Part shown: positions 1 to 8,890 of the stretch, piece after piece
Layout: every line of letters starts with the position of its first letter
Numbering within the stretch: position 1 is the first letter of the stretch
Assembly: GCF_030068445.1 (NCBI RefSeq)
Contig: NZ_JAQPOK010000036.1
Span: 42,734-106,733, forward strand
Reading direction: 5' to 3'
DNA length: 64,000 bases
DNA from: Roseofilum halophilum BLCC-M91
GTDB lineage: Bacteria > Cyanobacteriota > Cyanobacteriia > Cyanobacteriales > Desertifilaceae
The notes under the pieces: generated by a model
Told to the model about the DNA's origin: nothing
The model's database searches: none
Seen by the model: the letters and a program-made list of their open reading frames with translations, nothing else
Program-made: the position numbers and the translations under genes

Positions 1-199
1 AGGAAAATTTGCCCATTAACAAGGTTTTTAACCGTGGAATTTTCATGATGATTCTCGGCTATGAGGTACATTAGTGACTATTTTTCACCCGAACTACAAT
101 AGCTTACAGTGCTATATAATAAATACATCCCCCATGACAGCGCTTGGCGCTATTGCGTTTCCGCTTCGCCGACACGAAAATTGTTAATTGTTCATTGCT
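1..199. other. Intergenic region before the CHAT gene
   Basis: No gene is visible. It contains a palindrome-rich stretch around 137-175 related to the agcgc-aagcgct repeats elsewhere in the window, and a short copy of the 7-bp repeat ttaattg just before the CHAT start. No convincing promoter was picked out. Confidence 0.4.
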
Positions 200-3010
200 A
201 TGGGTCTCTGGAACTGGCTAAAACGACTCTTTAACCGGTGGTTCGGCAAAAAACGCCAACCCCCACAAACCCCCGCGCCAACCCCTGCTCCTGCGCCGGA
301 TAATGCCCAATGCGAAGCCGTATTCATGGAACTGTTGGAGGGAGTTGACCAAGGGTGGACAAGGGGGAACGGTAAAGGCTTCTTGATGGGGAAAGGGATC
401 AAAGAAGCGACCCTCATCGCTTGGTTGCACGAGTTTGCCCAGCGCGTGGGGCAGAACCGAGAACAGCACCGGGAACTGGGGAGACGGTTGCAGAAACTGG
501 GGAATTTGGCATGGGGGGAACTCTCGCCAGTCGCCGCACGTTTGGCGCGGGAGTTGCTGGTGGTGGAGGAACCGAGAGTGCAAGGGATAGAAGCGGAGTT
601 TGGCGGAGATGGGTTGGGAATAGAGGAGGAAGAGGAGAAAGACGAGGTAGAGGTATGGTTTGAGCGAGGTAAGGCTCAATATATGCAAGGTGATTTTTTA
701 GGCGCGATCGCCTCCTACGACCGGGCAGTGGGGATTAAACCCGACTTCCATCAAGCTTGGGGCAACCGGGGGGTGGCGCTGGGTGAGTTAGGCAGAACAG
801 AAGAGGCGATCGCCTCCTACGACCGGGCACTGGAGTTTAAACCGGACAAGCATCAAGCTTGGTACAACCGGGGGGTGGCGCTGTATGACTTAGGCAGAAC
901 AGAAGAAGCGATCGCCTCCTACGATAAGGCACTGGAGTTTAAACCCGACGACCATCAAGCTTGGCTAAACCGAGGAATAGCCGCAGGAAACTCTTCCTAT
1001 TCTGCTCCTCTACAAGCCTTTGCCCTCACCCTCCAATATCCCCAACTCAACCAACGGGGTTTTGCTGGCGCACTCGCCAGCTACGAGGTAGGCTTAACCT
1101 TCTGTACCCAAGACCAACACCCCCAAGGTTGGGGACGCTTGCACCGTGCCATTGGTCGCGCCTACTATTACCGAGGACGCGCAAGCCTCTACAGTCACGG
1201 CGCAGGAGGCTCCGACTTCCAGGAAGCCCTCAACCACTACCACCAAGCCCTGCAAACCCTCAGCCCCCCACAAAAAGCCCCCTCTCCCCTAGCCGAGAAC
1301 ACAAAAGCCCCCTCTCCCCCAGCCGAAAACACAAAAGCCCCCTCTCCCCCAGCCGAGAACACAAAAGCCCCCTCTCCCGTGGGAGAGGGGGTTGGGGGAG
1401 AGGGCTACAACCCCGAATACCACCTAGAACTCATCCGAGATCTAATTAAAGTCCACCAAGCCCTCCACAACCAAGAAAAAGCCAAAGAATGGCGCAACCA
1501 AGGCTTAGACCTTTGGAGCCAACTGCTCAACCACCCCCATAAATCCTCCCAACAAAAACGCCAACTCGCCATTAAATTCATCTACTTCGCCCAGATGCGC
1601 GTCGATGTCCTCCTCGAAGACAACGAACTCCTAGCCGCCTTCCGCGCTGCCGAAGAACAAAAAAACCTCTATCTCACCTGGATCTTAGACCGGCAAAAGC
1701 AACATATCCTCAGTCCCACCTATCACGACATCCAACAAAACCTCCTCAACCCCACCACTGCCATCATTCTCTGGCATCTCAGCGACCTAAACCTCACCAC
1801 GTTCGTCCTCCTCCCCGGTGCATCCGCACCCATCCCTTTCACTACCTCCCCCGAACCCCTAAAACACTGGTTCCACAACTGGGAAACCACCTACGAGGAA
1901 CACCGGGAAGCCAAAACCAGCACCGAGAGCGACTGGCGCAAAACCCTCCGCCAACAACTCCAAGACCTCAAACAACTCCTCAACATTGACCAAATTTGCG
2001 CCCATCTCCCCCAACCCGTAGGGGCAAACGACGATTTACCCATTACCCATTACCCATTACCCATTACCAGCGCGAAGCGCTCTATCCACCACCTCATCCT
2101 CATCCCTCACCTGGACTTACACCGCCTTCCTCTCCATATCCTCTTCCCCGAAACCTTCACCCTCACCACCCTCCCCAGCGCCCAAGTCGGCATCGAAAAA
2201 GCCCCCTCTCCCACGGGAGAGGGGGTTGGGGGAGAGGGCACAGAGGGCAACAACCTCCTCATCACCCAACCCCCTCGCAACTCCCTCGAACCCCTACCCC
2301 TAGCGGAACTCGAAGCCCAAGTCATCGCCTACCTCTGCCACCCCTCCCACCTCATCCCCAACGACAACGCCACCCCAGACACCCTCAAACAACACCTCGC
2401 CCAACCCTATCACCGCTTCCACTTTACCGGCCATGCCAGCCACGATTTCAAAGCGCCCCAAGACTCGCGACTCCTGCTCGCCGACGACGAAACCCTCACC
2501 CTGCGCGACCTCATCCACCCCGACTTTCACCTCTCTCCCTTCGCCCTCGTCTCCCTTTCCGCCTGCGAAACCGCCGTCACCAGTCGCGAAGCCTTCGACG
2601 ACGACTATGTAGGTTTAGTGAGCGCCTTCCTCTCCCGTGGAACCCGTCAAGTCCTCTCCACCCTCTGGACAGTCCCAGAAAGCTCCAGCGCCCTCTTCAT
2701 GATGGAATTCTACTGGCAACTCACCCAAGAAGGAAAAACCATCACCGAAGCCTTCCAGCACAGCCAACAGTGGCTCAAACAGCTCACCCCCTGCCAAATC
2801 GTCACCTGGTATCATCAGCGCGGACAATTCTTCATCACCGCAGGAGAAAATATCCAGGAAGAAAAACGGCGAGAGCAAGTTCTAGACATCGCAGACCAAT
2901 TACAAGAACAAAGTGTTGTCCTGCAACGGCAAATAGACGCAGGTGAGTTTTTGGCCGACCTCCCTCACCCCTACTACTGGGCAGCCTTCACCCTCACCCA
3001 TGTGTGTTAA
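200..3010 (+). CDS. TPR-CHAT domain protein (caspase-like)
   Basis: This 936-aa cytoplasmic protein joins tetratricopeptide repeats to a C-terminal CHAT domain, a caspase-fold peptidase family often used in bacterial conflict or regulated proteolysis. The three near-identical TPRs lie at about residues 155-260, each with a YDRALEFKPD-like core. CHAT spans roughly the last 300 residues, with the catalytic histidine in HFTGHA and the cysteine in LSACET. The ATG at 200 is chosen over a TTG at 188. Two proline-rich insertions (DNA 1273-1412 and 2196-2240) and a block at 2037-2081 are in-frame copies of repeats that elsewhere are intergenic. No partner gene is adjacent, so the substrate is unknown. 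Confidence 0.85.
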   Translation: MGLWNWLKRLFNRWFGKKRQPPQTPAPTPAPAPDNAQCEAVFMELLEGVDQGWTRGNGKGFLMGKGIKEATLIAWLHEFAQRVGQNREQHRELGRRLQKLGNLAWGELSPVAARLARELLVVEEPRVQGIEAEFGGDGLGIEEEEEKDEVEVWFERGKAQYMQGDFLGAIASYDRAVGIKPDFHQAWGNRGVALGELGRTEEAIASYDRALEFKPDKHQAWYNRGVALYDLGRTEEAIASYDKALEFKPDDHQAWLNRGIAAGNSSYSAPLQAFALTLQYPQLNQRGFAGALASYEVGLTFCTQDQHPQGWGRLHRAIGRAYYYRGRASLYSHGAGGSDFQEALNHYHQALQTLSPPQKAPSPLAENTKAPSPPAENTKAPSPPAENTKAPSPVGEGVGGEGYNPEYHLELIRDLIKVHQALHNQEKAKEWRNQGLDLWSQLLNHPHKSSQQKRQLAIKFIYFAQMRVDVLLEDNELLAAFRAAEEQKNLYLTWILDRQKQHILSPTYHDIQQNLLNPTTAIILWHLSDLNLTTFVLLPGASAPIPFTTSPEPLKHWFHNWETTYEEHREAKTSTESDWRKTLRQQLQDLKQLLNIDQICAHLPQPVGANDDLPITHYPLPITSAKRSIHHLILIPHLDLHRLPLHILFPETFTLTTLPSAQVGIEKAPSPTGEGVGGEGTEGNNLLITQPPRNSLEPLPLAELEAQVIAYLCHPSHLIPNDNATPDTLKQHLAQPYHRFHFTGHASHDFKAPQDSRLLLADDETLTLRDLIHPDFHLSPFALVSLSACETAVTSREAFDDDYVGLVSAFLSRGTRQVLSTLWTVPESSSALFMMEFYWQLTQEGKTITEAFQHSQQWLKQLTPCQIVTWYHQRGQFFITAGENIQEEKRREQVLDIADQLQEQSVVLQRQIDAGEFLADLPHPYYWAAFTLTHVC
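1273..1405 (+). repeat. 30-bp tandem repeat plus hairpin inside the CHAT gene
   Basis: Three 30-bp units (1273-1302, 1303-1332, 1333-1362) each encode KAPSP-x-AENT. A fourth partial unit runs into a ctctccc/gggagag hairpin followed by ggttgggggagagggc, the same motif as in intergenic repeats near 13270-13350 and 51120-51205. All units are multiples of three, so the reading frame is kept. Confidence 0.85.
2037..2081 (+). repeat. Composite repeat (cccatta)n plus agcgcgaagcgct inside the CHAT gene
   Basis: Several 7-bp units cccatta are followed by the palindrome agcgcgaagcgct (2069-2081). The same composite occurs between genes at about 56823-56866, and its second half occurs next to the MITE at 51074-51086. 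Here it is translated in frame as a PITHYP-type peptide. Confidence 0.8.
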
Positions 3011-3039
3011 TTGGGTTAAACGTGGGGAACCCAGAAACA

Positions 3040-3100
3040 GGGGGCGGGTTTACAAAAGCGATCGCTCTGTGTCCTAGATCTAGGTGAACCCGCCCCTACA
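3040..3100. repeat. Short inverted-repeat element (ggggcgggttt / aacccgcccc)
   Basis: The inverted arms ggggcgggtt (3041-3050) and aacccgcccc (3087-3096) enclose about 36 bp. A second element with the same arms but a different centre lies at 63511-63572. A run of ttaattg 7-bp units follows directly (about 3103-3150). Confidence 0.65.
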
Positions 3101-3144
3101 GGTTAATTGTTAATTGTTAATTGTTCATTGTTAATTGTTAATTG

Positions 3145-3714
3145 TTAATTAATTCCTGCATCTTCATACAATTGGTCAAAAGACACCTCTAACCCCAAAC
3201 TCTGTAGCGCAAAGGTTCCCGAATCTGGAGTATAGGATTGAAAAGACCACTCCTGTTCGCCATTGCGCCGAAAAATATCTACTCGCTGCTGCTTCGCGTT
3301 CACTAGCACATATTCTTCCAGCGACTCCAAGGTTTGATAATCATTAAATTTATCCCCGCGATCGAAGGCTTCCGTACCGGGAGATAACACTTCTACAATT
3401 AATTTAGGAAATCGCTTATACACCGGAGTTTCTCGATCTCTCGGATCGCAAGTCACCATTAAATCGGGATAATAAAACCGATTCTGTTTCTCTATTTGCG
3501 CCTTGACATCATTGAAATAGACCTGACAATCCGTTCCTCGTAAATGATTGCGGAGCAACATATACAAATTACCACCAATCATATTATGGCTATCTGTACC
3601 GCCTGACATGGCATACATTTGACCATCAATATATTCATGTCTAATCGTATTCCGTTCTTCGATTTCCAGATACTCTTCTGGACTGATAAAATAGGATTTA
3701 GAGAGCGCAACCAT
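3145..3714 (-). CDS. Uma2 family (DUF820) putative endonuclease
   Basis: The 189-aa product belongs to the Uma2/DUF820 family, a PD-(D/E)XK-type restriction-endonuclease-like fold greatly expanded in cyanobacteria; its cellular role is not established. The visible core includes EYIDGQMYAMSGGT, the YPDLMVTCD strand and the LIVEVLSPGTE segment that carries the likely metal-binding acid and glutamate. The ATG at 3714 fits family starts better than the GTG at 3723. It stands alone, convergent with the CHAT gene, and its 3' end lies in a run of ttaattg repeats. Confidence 0.85.
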   Translation of the reverse strand: MVALSKSYFISPEEYLEIEERNTIRHEYIDGQMYAMSGGTDSHNMIGGNLYMLLRNHLRGTDCQVYFNDVKAQIEKQNRFYYPDLMVTCDPRDRETPVYKRFPKLIVEVLSPGTEAFDRGDKFNDYQTLESLEEYVLVNAKQQRVDIFRRNGEQEWSFQSYTPDSGTFALQSLGLEVSFDQLYEDAGIN

Positions 3715-3829
3715 AATTCCCACTCGTTCCTAGCTTACTCTGTCTTAGACTCGCGTCTGTTCCTAGTTTAACCGAGAACCCCAAAAATATCTATAATAGA
3801 AGAAACTCCAAATTACAGATGCCCCCACC

Positions 3830-4231
3830 ATGGACAACAGAAGCGCCAATATTCTCCGCTCTTTTCTCTACGCTCTGGCGAAAGCACAAAATCCCATTCC
3901 TGCACAATTCATGTCAGATTACCGTGAAATCGCTAAACAATTACCCGATAAAGATGCGATATTGAAACTCAAACCAAAGGAAGATAATCCTCTTTATGCC
4001 GATTATAAAGAAGGGATGTATCAACTGCAAAATAGCGGAGAAACGGAGCGCAATAAACTGTTTCCCCCGAAAGGCGAGAACCCCAAAGAACGCCTAGAAA
4101 ATATTAGCGCACCCCAGCGCCAAACTCCGAATATTACTGAAATGTCTGGAGAAGTGTTAAACTCAGAGAATCCGCAACAAAAGGCCAAGGAAAATCCCCC
4201 AGAGGTTTATCTGGGTTTGCCTTACTGTTAA
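3830..4231 (+). CDS. Hypothetical protein, first gene of a two-gene unit
   Basis: I do not recognise this 133-aa protein. It is hydrophilic, without a signal peptide or membrane segment. The N-terminal 70 residues look folded and helical; the C-terminal half is rich in E, N, P and Q and probably disordered. It lies 24 bp upstream of the 494-aa gene in the same direction, so the two are probably co-transcribed. Confidence 0.6.
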   Translation: MDNRSANILRSFLYALAKAQNPIPAQFMSDYREIAKQLPDKDAILKLKPKEDNPLYADYKEGMYQLQNSGETERNKLFPPKGENPKERLENISAPQRQTPNITEMSGEVLNSENPQQKAKENPPEVYLGLPYC

Positions 4232-4255
4232 AGTTGCTAAAGGATTCTGGTTTTT

Positions 4256-5740
4256 ATGAGTTATTTATACTATCCCAATTTGGATTTGTTTGTCTATTCC
4301 CTACGGGAAGGGTTGGGATATAGCGATTTGGATATTCAAGAGAATCAGCGCCTGTTTTGGCAGTTGCTCCCGGATGAACTGGAAAAGTATCGTACAGGTT
4401 GTTTTGATGAAGAAGAGAATACCGGCACGCCTCACTATTTGGAGTTACTGAAACTCACGCCACATCAGCAAGAAGTTTGTCAATTTAAGGAAGTAAATGC
4501 TGCTGAATCTCCGCCGGTTAGAGGCTATTATTATCCGGTGCGTCTTTTCGATACCTATGGCTTAATGGTCGATTGTTATTTGGGTTATCAAGCTCCGAGT
4601 CAAAGCCAGAATTTTTTACCGGAAACAGAAAAGTTTGAGGCTAAATCTAGTATAGCACGGCTGAAGAAGTATGTCGCTACTTTTCCCAATTATTTCATGG
4701 ATTCTGAGGTATATTTAGGCAAAACTTGGATGATTTCTGGTTGTATCGATCCCCAGGTTAATCCTAAAAGCATGGTGGCTGAACTTTATGAGGGTTTGGG
4801 GTTGGGAAAATTTGACCCCAAAACCTGCCAATGGGGTAAGTTTTTAGGGGTGGAGTGTTGTGAAATTTATCAACCGCCTCCGCAGTGGAAAGAAAGAGAT
4901 CAGGAAGTTCATGTGCTGTTCTTTTTCTTCCCTAATTTAGATAAAAACCGCGAATTTTCTGGGTTTTACAAAACTTGGATGGAGCTATTCCTCTATCACC
5001 ATAAAATAAATTGGGCGTACTGGCAAACCCGCAAGCTGAAACGGAAGATGATGATGGGTTATGGGGAGAGTTTTGAGATTGCTAAAACCTTACGGGATCT
5101 CAATTTATTAGAACTGGAAGAGAAGTTACAAAAGACGACGGAAACGTTATCGGATTATGTGGATAATATCAGCTATTTTGGTATTCAACCCTATACTATT
5201 GGCACTAATCTTACCAATTATACAAACTGCCTCAAGGAGTTACAAGAAAACCCAGACACTGACCTAAGTTTATTATCACAATTTGCGACAATTGTCAAGG
5301 AAAAATATCTGCCGCAAACGGAGGGCGATCGCCAAACGCTCCATCAAGGTTTAAGAGTGCTGGAAAACCTGTTACAGAGTATCCGGGGCAAAATCCAAAT
5401 CGAACAGACGAAAATCCAACAGGAGCAGATCGAGAGCGATCGCCAACTCAACGAAACCATCCAAGTGTTCGGTACAGGTATCGCTTTCGCCAGCGTCACG
5501 GCGGCGATCGCCTCCACTCAGGTTCAAGATCCAGAGCCTCCCGGCTTATCCTCTTGGCAAGCATTCGGATTGAGTATAGCGAGCGATCGGCGCTCTAGTC
5601 GCACTTGGGATGGCTTGGTTTGTCAGATCGGAACAGAAAAAATAGCGATCGCCCCCATTCCCCCACTACAGCCACCCAATCAACTGCCCCATATAGACTC
5701 AATTAACCCCATAATATCCCCGCCAAGGACTCACCTGTAA
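4256..5740 (+). CDS. Unrecognised membrane-anchored protein, C-terminus frameshifted
   Basis: The 494-aa reading frame has a large soluble N-terminal part (about 1-290), a predicted coiled coil (about 365-395), and a hydrophobic segment TGIAFASVTAAIAS near residue 412. After FGLSIA the frame turns into basic, non-hydrophobic sequence. Directly there (5579-5586) gcga is duplicated (gcgagcgatcgg). Removing four bases continues the protein as IGALVALGMAWFVRSEQKK and a stop at 5643-5645, a typical closing transmembrane helix. I infer that the ancestral protein had two C-terminal membrane helices and ended at 5645. The present extension overlaps the convergent DUF4335 gene by 42 bp. Function is unknown. 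Confidence 0.7.
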   Translation: MSYLYYPNLDLFVYSLREGLGYSDLDIQENQRLFWQLLPDELEKYRTGCFDEEENTGTPHYLELLKLTPHQQEVCQFKEVNAAESPPVRGYYYPVRLFDTYGLMVDCYLGYQAPSQSQNFLPETEKFEAKSSIARLKKYVATFPNYFMDSEVYLGKTWMISGCIDPQVNPKSMVAELYEGLGLGKFDPKTCQWGKFLGVECCEIYQPPPQWKERDQEVHVLFFFFPNLDKNREFSGFYKTWMELFLYHHKINWAYWQTRKLKRKMMMGYGESFEIAKTLRDLNLLELEEKLQKTTETLSDYVDNISYFGIQPYTIGTNLTNYTNCLKELQENPDTDLSLLSQFATIVKEKYLPQTEGDRQTLHQGLRVLENLLQSIRGKIQIEQTKIQQEQIESDRQLNETIQVFGTGIAFASVTAAIASTQVQDPEPPGLSSWQAFGLSIASDRRSSRTWDGLVCQIGTEKIAIAPIPPLQPPNQLPHIDSINPIISPPRTHL

Positions 5741-7201
5741 AATCCCCTCCGGAGTAAACACCACCTTAAACTGGGCTAAGGGTTCCTCAGAACTTCCCAC
5801 CTCTCCAGAACGGCTATTTTCGGTCACCTCAAGTAAACTCGGTAGGGGAGTCCGATCCAGATAATCAAACGCCGCTTGATTAAGCGCTTCATAATCAGCA
5901 ATCTCACCATCGGGTTGCACGGCTACCCGGTAATTGAGTTCTGTGGGAAAATCGGCTTCTCGAATCCGGGCCCTATCGATTTGGTCGTAGAGTTCATCAT
6001 TCAAATTTTCCAGCAAAAACGGATCGGTAATTTCCGGGCCTAAACTTTGAGACCCTGGGGGAAAGCCATTCCAAGGACTGACCTCAACCACCCCTTTTTC
6101 CCGAAACACCACCTTAAACTCAGCAATCGATTCTGTTTCCGTCCCCCCATCAGCCGTCGGAATATAAGCTAACTCCAACAACGGAGTTAATTGATCGTCT
6201 TGGGGACTCATGGCTGCATCTGCCCCTCGATAGCCCAAAATTGCCCCATCTTGTCCCACTGCGACTCGATAGGTTAAATCTTCCTCTAAATCTTCGCGAC
6301 TTTGCCAAGCCCGGTCAATATCCTCATGCAATCTCCGATTTAAGATCCCTATTGCCGTGGGATCGGTAATTGAAGATCGGCGTTCGACTAAGGTATCAAT
6401 ATCTTCAATCCTTGGCGGTAATGAACTTGGCCGAGTGGTTAAAGGATTCACAGTTGTCGAATCAGAAACGGTCAAGGCCCCTTCTCCATTGCGCCCTTGA
6501 GGATTAGCACTTTGAGGACTTTGATCCGTATTCGGGGAAGTGGAGGGGGGGGAAGTCATGGGTTCCTCCGAGTCTGAAGACTCCGAGGAATCAGAGGGTT
6601 GGACTTCCTCTAGGGTATCCGGCCGTTCAATGGTGGGTACAGGCATAATTAGAAACAGGCCAGCCGCAACTGCCAAACCCACAACCCCTAGGGCCGCAGG
6701 TGCTGCCCGTTGCGTGACAGGAATAGTGGCTTGCACATAGCGCTTAGGCGTGGGAGCTAAAGACCAGGAAAGACTGGGCAGGGTTTGGGTATCGGCAAAA
6801 AATTGATCGACTGCTTCTACCAGGTCAAACAGTTGGACATCGCTAAGTTTTACTTCTGGAGGATTTGGGGAGCTAGTCGCGGAATCGGGAGTATTATGGT
6901 TAATGCACAGGCGATGATAATGGCCGTTGAGTTTTTCTAAGTGTATCCATTTGGGCCCGGGGAGATGGTCTTGGGGATAGGAAACGCCACTGAGGACTTC
7001 TTGGGCATAGGTGCTGACGGCCCAAACGAGGCTTTCAAAAAATTCTTTGCCCCCGGTTAATTTGATTCCAGCAATTTGGCATTCCACATTGCTTAACATG
7101 GATAAGGCTTGAAAGTCTAAGGAACTCCCTTCGTTAGAGTCATTCCATCCCCAAAGGGTTAAGGTGCAGTTGGGTAAACTATATTGACGTTCGATACTCA
7201 T
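5699..7201 (-). CDS. DUF4335 domain protein
   Basis: This 500-aa protein matches the cyanobacterial DUF4335 family from its opening YSLPNCTLTLWGW. The N-terminal domain (about 1-150) is followed by one transmembrane segment (about 172-190, ALGVVGLAVAAGLFLIM), a low-complexity S/E/P/T linker, and a duplicated C-terminal domain of about 100 residues containing two related copies of YRVAVxxDGxI and FKVVFxxxGxxxVSPW. It overlaps the upstream DUF3038 gene by 4 bp, a translationally coupled pair common in cyanobacteria. The function is not known. Confidence 0.85.
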   Translation of the reverse strand: MSIERQYSLPNCTLTLWGWNDSNEGSSLDFQALSMLSNVECQIAGIKLTGGKEFFESLVWAVSTYAQEVLSGVSYPQDHLPGPKWIHLEKLNGHYHRLCINHNTPDSATSSPNPPEVKLSDVQLFDLVEAVDQFFADTQTLPSLSWSLAPTPKRYVQATIPVTQRAAPAALGVVGLAVAAGLFLIMPVPTIERPDTLEEVQPSDSSESSDSEEPMTSPPSTSPNTDQSPQSANPQGRNGEGALTVSDSTTVNPLTTRPSSLPPRIEDIDTLVERRSSITDPTAIGILNRRLHEDIDRAWQSREDLEEDLTYRVAVGQDGAILGYRGADAAMSPQDDQLTPLLELAYIPTADGGTETESIAEFKVVFREKGVVEVSPWNGFPPGSQSLGPEITDPFLLENLNDELYDQIDRARIREADFPTELNYRVAVQPDGEIADYEALNQAAFDYLDRTPLPSLLEVTENSRSGEVGSSEEPLAQFKVVFTPEGILQVSPWRGYYGVN

Positions 7202-7803
7202 GCCACTTCTCCATCAAATAAGCTGATCCACAGTCGTTGCATTCCTTTGGTTCCGGTGCAAAATAGGAGTTGACTCAGTAAGGATATGCCCAATTCATTG
7301 AGGGTTGGATCGTCTTGGTATTTGGCTAGGGCGGAGCGTTGGAGATTCATACGGGAGCGGAAATGGGCCCGGAAGCGATCTAAGTATTCGGAAAGGCGAA
7401 AATGATGTTCTACACAGAGGTGTCTTTCTTGGAGTTGGTCGTAGGCAACGAGCAGTTGACGGATGAGGACGGTACGTTTGCGGGCGAGGGTGGCGGCGAT
7501 CGCCACTAATGCCTTAGCTTCTTCTAAACTGAGAGAACGGCGCATATGGGCGCGGCGAAAGGGGTTCGTGCTGCGTAAACGCCATAGAGTCACACGATTT
7601 TGAATAATTTCTTGCAGTTGTAAACTTTTGGAGGCGGCAAGCATGGCTTCTGAGCCGCCTAAATCTAGGGCTTCGAGAGCCAGTAAAATCAGATCGAGAT
7701 GCCAGCGAGTACGGCGGGGACATTCTGGGGAATTGAGGGGCGGATTGACCAAATTCTCCAGAATTAGGGGAGTAGTATTCAGAGGTGGACTGTTGGTTTG
7801 CAT
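7198..7803 (-). CDS. DUF3038 domain protein
   Basis: The 201-aa product matches the cyanobacterial DUF3038 family, recognised from the WHLDLILLALEALDLGGSEA region. It is alpha-helical and soluble. An ATG at 7803 is preceded by GAGAA at proper spacing and is preferred; an in-frame ATG at 7821 would add six residues. It is the first gene of the pair with the DUF4335 protein (4-bp overlap), which suggests that the two act together. The role is unknown. Confidence 0.85.
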   Translation of the reverse strand: MQTNSPPLNTTPLILENLVNPPLNSPECPRRTRWHLDLILLALEALDLGGSEAMLAASKSLQLQEIIQNRVTLWRLRSTNPFRRAHMRRSLSLEEAKALVAIAATLARKRTVLIRQLLVAYDQLQERHLCVEHHFRLSEYLDRFRAHFRSRMNLQRSALAKYQDDPTLNELGISLLSQLLFCTGTKGMQRLWISLFDGEVA

Positions 7804-7948
7804 AATGTTCTCAAGAAACATTTAATCGTGTTAGCGACTGCCCTTGTGCTGAACTGTTTGTTCAACTGCTAGGGCACACTCTCAGGATCTCTGTTGACGA
7901 ATGAACCGGATACAGCACTTTGCGCGGTAATGAGGTACGAACTTTAAA

Positions 7949-8036
7949 GATCCCCCTTTCCTGTCTGCTTGCGGAAAATCCCCCGATGAATTGGGGGATT
8001 TTTGCTGCCCCCCTTAAAAAGGGGGGTTGGGGGGAT
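7949..8036. repeat. Hairpin-rich intergenic repeat element
   Basis: In the 480-bp gap between the DUF3038 gene and apt, an element begins with gatccccct and ends with ggggggatc. It contains two further hairpins: aatccccc/gggggatt (about 7977-7999) and ccccctt/aaggggg (about 8009-8027). It looks like a non-autonomous repeat of the kind common in cyanobacteria. The rest of the gap shows no gene. Confidence 0.6.
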
Positions 8037-8286
8037 CGAGATGTACCGCATAGCAGCGAAAAATCCTGTAAAAGAGGGCAGGGTTTAATTAGACCATCAA
8101 AGGGGAACACGATCGCTAATATGAGTTAATCTAGGATGCTAAGTGTATATTACCGGATTGCTCACCCTTTGTTCTAGAGTAACGCCTACAGGCGATCGCG
8201 TGCTTCTCTATTATAGATTTGGCCGAGCGATCGGTTAGGATTTGGAAGCACAGGCTCCTATAACCTGATAATCACAAAAGTATTGG

Positions 8287-8811
8287 ATGATGGATATTCA
8301 AGACATTCAGACGCTCATTCGGGATATTCCCGATTTTCCGAAACCGGGGATTGTATTTCGCGATATTACCACCCTATTGAAGCACCCCGAAGGGTTTCGC
8401 AGCACCATCGATCTCTTGGCTCAACGCTGCGGTGAACTCTCTCCGGACTATATTTTGGGCATGGAGTCACGGGGCTTTATTTTTGGTACGGCTGTCGCGT
8501 ATCAATTAAATTGTGGCTTTATTCCAGTACGCAAGCCGAAAAAGCTGCCAGCCCCGGTTTATCAACAGAGTTACGATCTCGAATATGGTCAAGATCAGTT
8601 GGAAATGCATCAAGATGCCTTAAAAGAGGGCGATCGCCTCGTCGTCGTTGATGACTTAATCGCTACCGGGGGAACCGCTCAAGCCACCGCCAAACTTGTC
8701 GAGCAAGCCGGAGCCATCTTAGCCGGATTCGTATTTGTCATTGAATTAGAAGCCCTAGAAGGACGCAAAAACCTCCCCGATGTCCCCATTTCCAGCCTAA
8801 TCCAATACTAA
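8287..8811 (+). CDS. apt: Adenine phosphoribosyltransferase
   Basis: This 174-aa cytoplasmic enzyme makes AMP from adenine and PRPP in purine salvage. The PRPP-binding signature is visible as [13 protein letters not shown] near residue 120, and the family motifs [15 protein letters not shown] (about 17-31) and MESRGFIFG (about 59-67) are intact. The length is normal for Apt. ATG codons at 8287 and 8290 are both possible. It is apparently monocistronic; the next gene starts about 80 bp downstream after taggtaa-type repeats. Confidence 0.95.
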   Translation: MMDIQDIQTLIRDIPDFPKPGIVFRDITTLLKHPEGFRSTIDLLAQRCGELSPDYILGMESRGFIFGTAVAYQLNCGFIPVRKPKKLPAPVYQQSYDLEYGQDQLEMHQDALKEGDRLVVVDDLIATGGTAQATAKLVEQAGAILAGFVFVIELEALEGRKNLPDVPISSLIQY

Positions 8812-8890
8812 TTTGGTAATAGGTAATAGGTAATGGGTAATTGCCGTGTCTCCCTATCTCCCCATCCCCCCCATTCCCCCACCCCATTCC

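Noticed and set aside
961..1449. Proline/arginine-rich frame inside the CHAT gene
   Set aside because: It is an out-of-frame shadow created by the repeats; the main frame has clear TPR and CHAT motifs.
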